Part shown: positions 59,340-64,000 of the stretch, one piece after another
Position numbering within the stretch: position 1 is the stretch's first letter
Layout of the letters: each line of letters opens with the position of its first letter
NCBI GenBank assembly: GCA_031761405.1
Contig: JASEVX010000003.1
Location: forward strand, 112,144,205 to 112,208,204
Length of the DNA: 64,000 nt
Direction of reading: 5' to 3'
DNA from: Serripes groenlandicus
Taxonomy: Eukaryota > Mollusca > Bivalvia > Cardiida > Cardiidae
Translations under genes and position numbers: made by a program
Notes under the pieces: generated by a model
Seen by the model: the letters and a program-made list of their open reading frames with translations, nothing else
Database searches by the model: none
What the model was told of the DNA's origin: nothing

Positions 59340-60180
59340 ACTGTTCATTTATATACATATATAGTTCCTTTCTTTCTGTTTCCTAAAGTTAAAATATATT
59401 TGCTGTAAGATAAAGTAAACTATGGTAATTGCGTGCCATTTTTCAACTTTTCCTCATCCCGAACGCGGCTGTAATGTTCGTGTCTGATACCGTACACATG
59501 TCCTAATCTGGTACTGGTTAGTCATTTTAGTTTCATAAAAGTTCTGTTACTGGGATATACTGAAATACTATTGAAAAAGCCTAAACCCAAAGTGGAACAA
59601 GTTGACCATTAAAACCCCATTAAAAGTTGTTTTCATGTTTGGTGTATTAATGCAAAGATGTACATAGAAACTATATTACTCTGGTAAAATGATTTTTTCA
59701 ATTTCTGAAAGGCTGCTTTTTCAAGCAATGTCATTATTTATCTTTTGGTCATCTTTTTGTATATAGATAACATTTCCATTCTTATGAAACAGCTTGTTCG
59801 ATTTCAATATAGTTTAGCAGAAATGTTCCCTTAATGACGCCCGCCCACTACAACATGTCATACACTAATTCTAACCCGCGGCCAAACATGCAGAGTTCCA
59901 GTCCTAATTAGAAATGTAGTTTACAGCCCGATCTAAGTTTACTCTGATGTTATATGACTTATTGGCAATCAGTGCAGATTTAGATCATGCTTCATATATA
60001 TGCGCTGACTTCTGAATTTACACTGGTGGCATATGGTTCGTTTTCCCCGAGCCACACAACTCAAATACCAAATGTTTTATTTGTAGGCACAAACAGTGAC
60101 ACACAGATTAGAATATTCAACAATCGATCGTTTTTGTTGACAAAGGACGACAATAATTTCTGTTATCGTAAAACTCTACA
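59340..60180. other. 3' flank of the B-box gene, unassigned
   Basis: No canonical AATAAA close to the stop ('aagataaagtaaac' near 59409 is the nearest similar word). No other gene was recognised. Confidence 0.4.
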
Positions 60181-60184
60181 CTGG

Positions 60185-60405
60185 TTAACCCTTTCCCTCA
60201 TACGGCAATTCTGCAGCAGACGACTTTGATGTCAAAACATAGAAAATCTCCATAATTGAATGGATAACCTATGACTAAAAGTGGAAAACATTGTGGCAAA
60301 AGAAGAAATTGCACGTTTTGTGCAATTTCTTCTTTTGTAACTATGTTTTCAAAAAGCCGTCTGCTGCAGAGGCGTCAGAAAGCGTCTATATGAGGGAAAG
60401 GGTTA
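60185..60405. mobile_element. Complete MITE-like hairpin element (CCCTTTCC family)
   Basis: A full 221 bp copy with terminal inverted repeats TAACCCTTTCCCTCATA and TATGAGGGAAAGGGTTA. It also has subterminal 'gcagcagacgactttg' and 'aaaaagccgtctgctgc', and a perfect central hairpin 'agaagaaattgcac...gtgcaatttcttct'. The element is bordered by TTAA on the left and TTAT on the right. This would fit a piggyBac-type TTAA target with a decayed right side, but no transposase is present to confirm it. Reference copy for the ten or so fragments elsewhere. Confidence 0.85.
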
Positions 60406-60579
60406 TACTTTTCAAAATATTTAATGTATGGATAGTTATCCCGGAAGACCGAGCTAAATGTTTAAAATATTACACGTGTGGGAAAAAACAGTATCTGCAT
60501 TCATGCTAGAGATCCAACTGGAGACTGCTTTACAGAAGATTCTTGAAACCGGCGAACAGTGGTACAACTTATATCTCAA

Positions 60580-60765
60580 TATTCCACCAATGGGCTAGGT
60601 CTATGTGGAAAAGCAGCCAGTTGCTTCGGAAGATTGTTGTGTGGAGTACTGGTGTGAGAAAACCAGGAAATGCATGAGTAGGTGAACTGGCCGCCGTGAT
60701 ATAACTTAGAAATTATTAAAAACGGCGTTAAACCCCAATCAATCAATCAATCAATCAATCATTAT
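60580..60765 (+). mobile_element. SINE 3' body with (ATCA)n tail
   Basis: Plus-strand copy of the SINE body ('agccagttgcttcggaagat', 'gtactggtgtgagaaaacca', 'actggccgccgtgatataac', 'aaaaacggcgttaaacccca') ending in (ATCA)n at 60745-60760. The tRNA-like head is lost. Confidence 0.8.
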
Positions 60766-60899
60766 ATCTCAAGAATGTGTATGTATACATGTGTGACCTG
60801 TGTATAACCAGGGACGTATCTATGTCCCTGGTATAACTACATATCTGTTTACGCATCTATTCTGGTTAGTGTCCGATACTTGTAAATGCATATGATACA

Positions 60900-61135
60900 T
60901 GTATGTCAAATTGATTGATTTGGTTGGGTTTCAACAAAACGGTGATATCAAGGCGGCCAGTTTACCACCTATGGGCTTCCTGGCTTTATTACACCAGTAC
61001 TACACACAACAATCTTTCCAAACAGGAGTAAGAAAATTTGCCATTTTCCGGGGTCGGGTTCGAGCGCACAACCCCTGGATTTATAGCCCGCCTAGTCGTC
61101 TGAGCTACTGGTTCTTGGCCAGTTAGTAACAGATA
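60900..61135 (-). mobile_element. tRNA-derived SINE
   Basis: Minus strand: tRNA-like head at 61125-61050 with A-box 'agtagctcagacgactaggc' and B-box region 'gtgcgctcgaacccg'. The body follows ('tggaaagattgttgtgtgta', 'ctggtgtaataaagccagga', 'actggccgccttgatatcac') to a tail near 60905. Promoter boxes are intact, but the head would not fold as a full tRNA. Confidence 0.8.
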
Positions 61136-61329
61136 CAATACAGACGCAAGATGTAAGAAGTTTCTGGAAATTTTCTGACGTAATATGCGAACAGTGTAGA
61201 TCCAGATACGTCTGCACAGAAAACATTTACAGGAAATAATTTGTAGGCGAAATAAGTAAAGATGTATAAACAATAGATTATTGTACACTATATAACCCTT
61301 TTTATTAAAAGAGTTATTTTATTTTTAAT

Positions 61330-61460
61330 ATAGAGGATATTTCATGAGTATTTATTATCACTTTTATAAAACGAGTTTACTAAGGTCTCGCGGCATATTC
61401 AGCTTAGTTAACGAGTTTATTAAAAGTGATAATAAATAATCACGAATGAGATATTCTATT
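61330..61460. repeat. Foldback inverted repeat, MITE-like
   Basis: Left arm 'gatatttcatgagtatttat', 'tatcacttttataaaacgag'; right arm 'cgagtttattaaaagtgata' and 'ataaataatcacgaatgagat'. The arms are about 50 bp with mismatches, around a 'ctaaggtctcgcggcatatt' centre. Confidence 0.75.
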
Positions 61461-61464
61461 TATC

Positions 61465-64000
61465 ACATAAAGTGATTTATGAGGCGCATTTCGAAAAAAG
61501 GTACATGAAATTTGCCGGTTTGGGCGCCAAATTGACTAACGTTATAACGTCAAAACGTTAACGTGACATCATTTTCATTGTTTGGTTTCTGCGTTGTAAC
61601 AATGACTTGAGCGTGAGACTGGAAACCAAACTAGTAGTGTCATATGATATTTATGTAATCGGATTTTGACACTACCAGAGAGGGTTTCAGTATGTAATAA
61701 ACATCGATACTGTGTCCTGTGGCGCGGATGTGCAGGGAGATCTGGATCTACACTGGTTATAAATGCCCTTAGGTTGGTTTCCTAGATCGTCGCTCATTAA
61801 TTAACTTTATGTAGTAGTAGTTATTACTTGAACTGCTTGCATTGTCTCCCGACAACGCCGTTATTCATTAAATGCAGACTCTGAATAGTAAATCCATCAG
61901 AAGAATATCGTTAATTTAAAAATACATGTAGTTTCAAAGTAAACTAAAACACTTGTTACAGCAAGGCAACAAGAAGAATTTTGATACAAAGCATCAAAGA
62001 CGCCGTGCATGCTTTTGAAGCATGACTTGAAGGAAGCAGATGCAGTTCAGTACATTTAAATAACCTGTGCAAGCAGACAGGATGTAAATATTTCGAACAA
62101 GAAGGCCAAATGTCCCTTTATTTCAAACAAGAAGGCCTATATTGCTACCATAGCCTATATTAAAAGGTTACCAAGAGCAGAAAAGGTCAATATTGACGTA
62201 GGGATTAAACGTTTTATATGCTACGAGCATGTGAAGTTTAGTCGTGAAATGACACGTGAAATGACAAGTTTGGTCCTGAAACCATTTGGTTTACGGTTTG
62301 CTTAACGTTCACTGCAACTATAATGTGTCATACAAGCTGAAGTTTCTCAAAAAAATAATAACAATAAACTGTTTTAAATCCTCTAACTAGTCCATTAGAT
62401 AAAAAAAACATAGGTGCTTAAATATTAACATATATTAAGGTGTATTGCCTCTAGTTATAAGTTAAGTGTGACACAAGCTTAGGAAGGAGAGGTGGAAGTC
62501 TATTCTCCTTCCATTTTAGCAGAAGTATGATAGCAAAAACGGGGAGTATATAAACAAAAAATACGAAGTAATTAAAAGGAAAGAAAGATATGTATGATCA
62601 AGATTGAGCATTATGAAAGTTCACATGTATAGTCAACATATAGCAAGAATTATTAAGTCTGTTTTGTTTGTTTGTAATGTCAATTTAATCGTTTTGAACA
62701 TGCCAGTAGAAAACTGAAAAATAAACAAAAGAAAATGGTCAAGTCAGTTCCCCAAGAGCAAAGAGCGAAAACCAGTTGGTACGAATCGTTCATCTCGAAC
62801 GAAACATGAAAAACCGGGTACGAATCCAATGAATTTTAGAAATCGGATGCAATCGTGAAAACAGCGAAGTACTCATAGCGGAAGGAGGCAGAGACAACTT
62901 AATTACTCTATGGGAACCGATGAGACCTTGTCGTCTATTAAATAAGAATGACCAAAAAGGTCAAAGGGAAGCAATTCATTTTACATAGGCGACCATTGTA
63001 GCGTTATGGATTATGGCTCTTTCCCAACATCTCAATGAAGCCACAAACCTGTATTAAATCAAAGTCCATTCGTATATCTACCATTACAGCACCAGAAACT
63101 CAGGGCTCATGCTACCTTTTTTTTTTAGCTATGACGTCAAATGATAGGTCTCACTTATCCCGCACTGAATTTCACTCTAAATTTCAGAAAATACAGGATG
63201 TTCTAAAAAAATACTCTGAAGGTGTCAATACAGTCAAAAGCAGACCAGGGTTTTAGTTACAAATCACTCACAGGATAATATAGTTTTCAAAAAAAGAATT
63301 CAACTTTCAGCAAAATCATTATTGTCCAATGGGTGACAATTTCAGTCTTACATATTCATCTGAAATCCCCTGAACAAAATTGTCTTCCCGGCAAGCCGAT
63401 CCGATTTACTTCCCTTTGACCAAAATCGCCAAGCGATGACATGCTGCATTTACAAATAATAGAACGGGTCACGTTACGGCCATGCGTATTGCATAGTTGG
63501 GTTAACGTTGTTTTTACAGTTTCTAGAATATACTGTAATATGTAGTTATTAAAATGAATCATCTTTTATTTTTTCAAGATTACCCATTTATTTAAAAAAT
63601 CTCAATGTCGTAAATAGGTAAAAACATCGCCAGAAACTTGTTCTGAGCTTTGATGAATCGGGTCGTAAACCAAACTATAAAAACAGCGTAGCCTAGGAAA
63701 GTAGGGGAAAGTTATTAAATACCCATTACATGTGTCTAAAGTTTTGTAATAACGGTAGAAGACATACGTATTTTGTATCTTGTTGTTTCTTAAATCATTT
63801 TATACAATTTATTTATTCATAAAGGTTTTTTTTTTTTCAAACATATAACAGAGTTTTTCGTAACAATAATAATGTTGGTTGCTCCCTTTTCGATTACGTC
63901 ACCCCATGGTACAAAATTAAAACCTATCCAATAACAGACACAATTGTATCTGAGTTAACGTATTTACAAACCATGATTTAAATTTCCATGTTATGACTCT
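61465..64000. other. Unassigned intergenic DNA
   Basis: No convincing exon, array or RNA gene. A 73-codon plus frame at 63035-63256 is hydrophilic, has no domain signal and has no splice partner in view. Confidence 0.4.

Noticed and set aside
61050..61130. Possible tRNA gene
   Set aside because: Same reasoning: a tRNA-like promoter head of a minus-strand SINE.

Overview
The window looks like AT-rich nuclear DNA from a marine or freshwater bivalve mollusc, probably a heterodont clam or mussel. Three things point that way: spliced genes with GT/AG introns, tRNA-derived SINEs with an 'aacgccg' body, and long tandem arrays of the 'gacctagt...acaaagtttca' and 'tgaccttgacatttgag' kind that are abundant in bivalves. 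The species assignment is inference. Most of the 64 kb is repeats. I can support only two host genes plus one mobile-element gene.

Layout. 1-11.2 kb: short-period tandem arrays, MITE-like hairpin elements, one SINE, and a compound ACAT/AGAC satellite. 11252-21383: a 10.13 kb composite element inserted in that satellite. It has two indel-free 4583 bp inverted arms (E', E) and two inverted copies of a 483 bp promoter/first-exon block (P, P'), in the order E'-P-E-P'. It encodes a Crypton-like tyrosine recombinase (two exons, 483 residues, R/HxxR/H/Y tetrad present). The left copy is beheaded and the right copy is intact. 21.4-24.3 kb: satellite remainder, AC/C-rich microsatellite, and a 276 bp tandem duplication. 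24.3-30.1 kb, minus strand: part of an immunoglobulin-superfamily membrane receptor gene (two Ig exons and a stalk/TM exon, all phase-compatible), with two decayed exon duplicates in its introns. 30.6-44.1 kb: repeat arrays, MITEs, a SINE, and a thrice-repeated host segment. 44.2-59.3 kb, plus strand: a B-box/coiled-coil/TM/NHL-like gene whose two exons are joined in phase across a 13.1 kb intron. That intron is mostly a 61 bp satellite of more than 10 kb. 59.3-64 kb: a complete hairpin MITE, SINEs, a foldback repeat, and otherwise unassigned DNA.

The strongest candidate for something undescribed is the recombinase element. Its arrangement equals a circular inverted dimer, with the promoter block flipped in one half, opened at one point and placed in register into an ACAT microsatellite. 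It also carries a repeated 60 bp terminal motif that forms 148 bp cruciforms, a 43 bp perfect palindrome inside the recombinase coding sequence, paired CRE sites, and a second promoter block aimed antisense into the gene.
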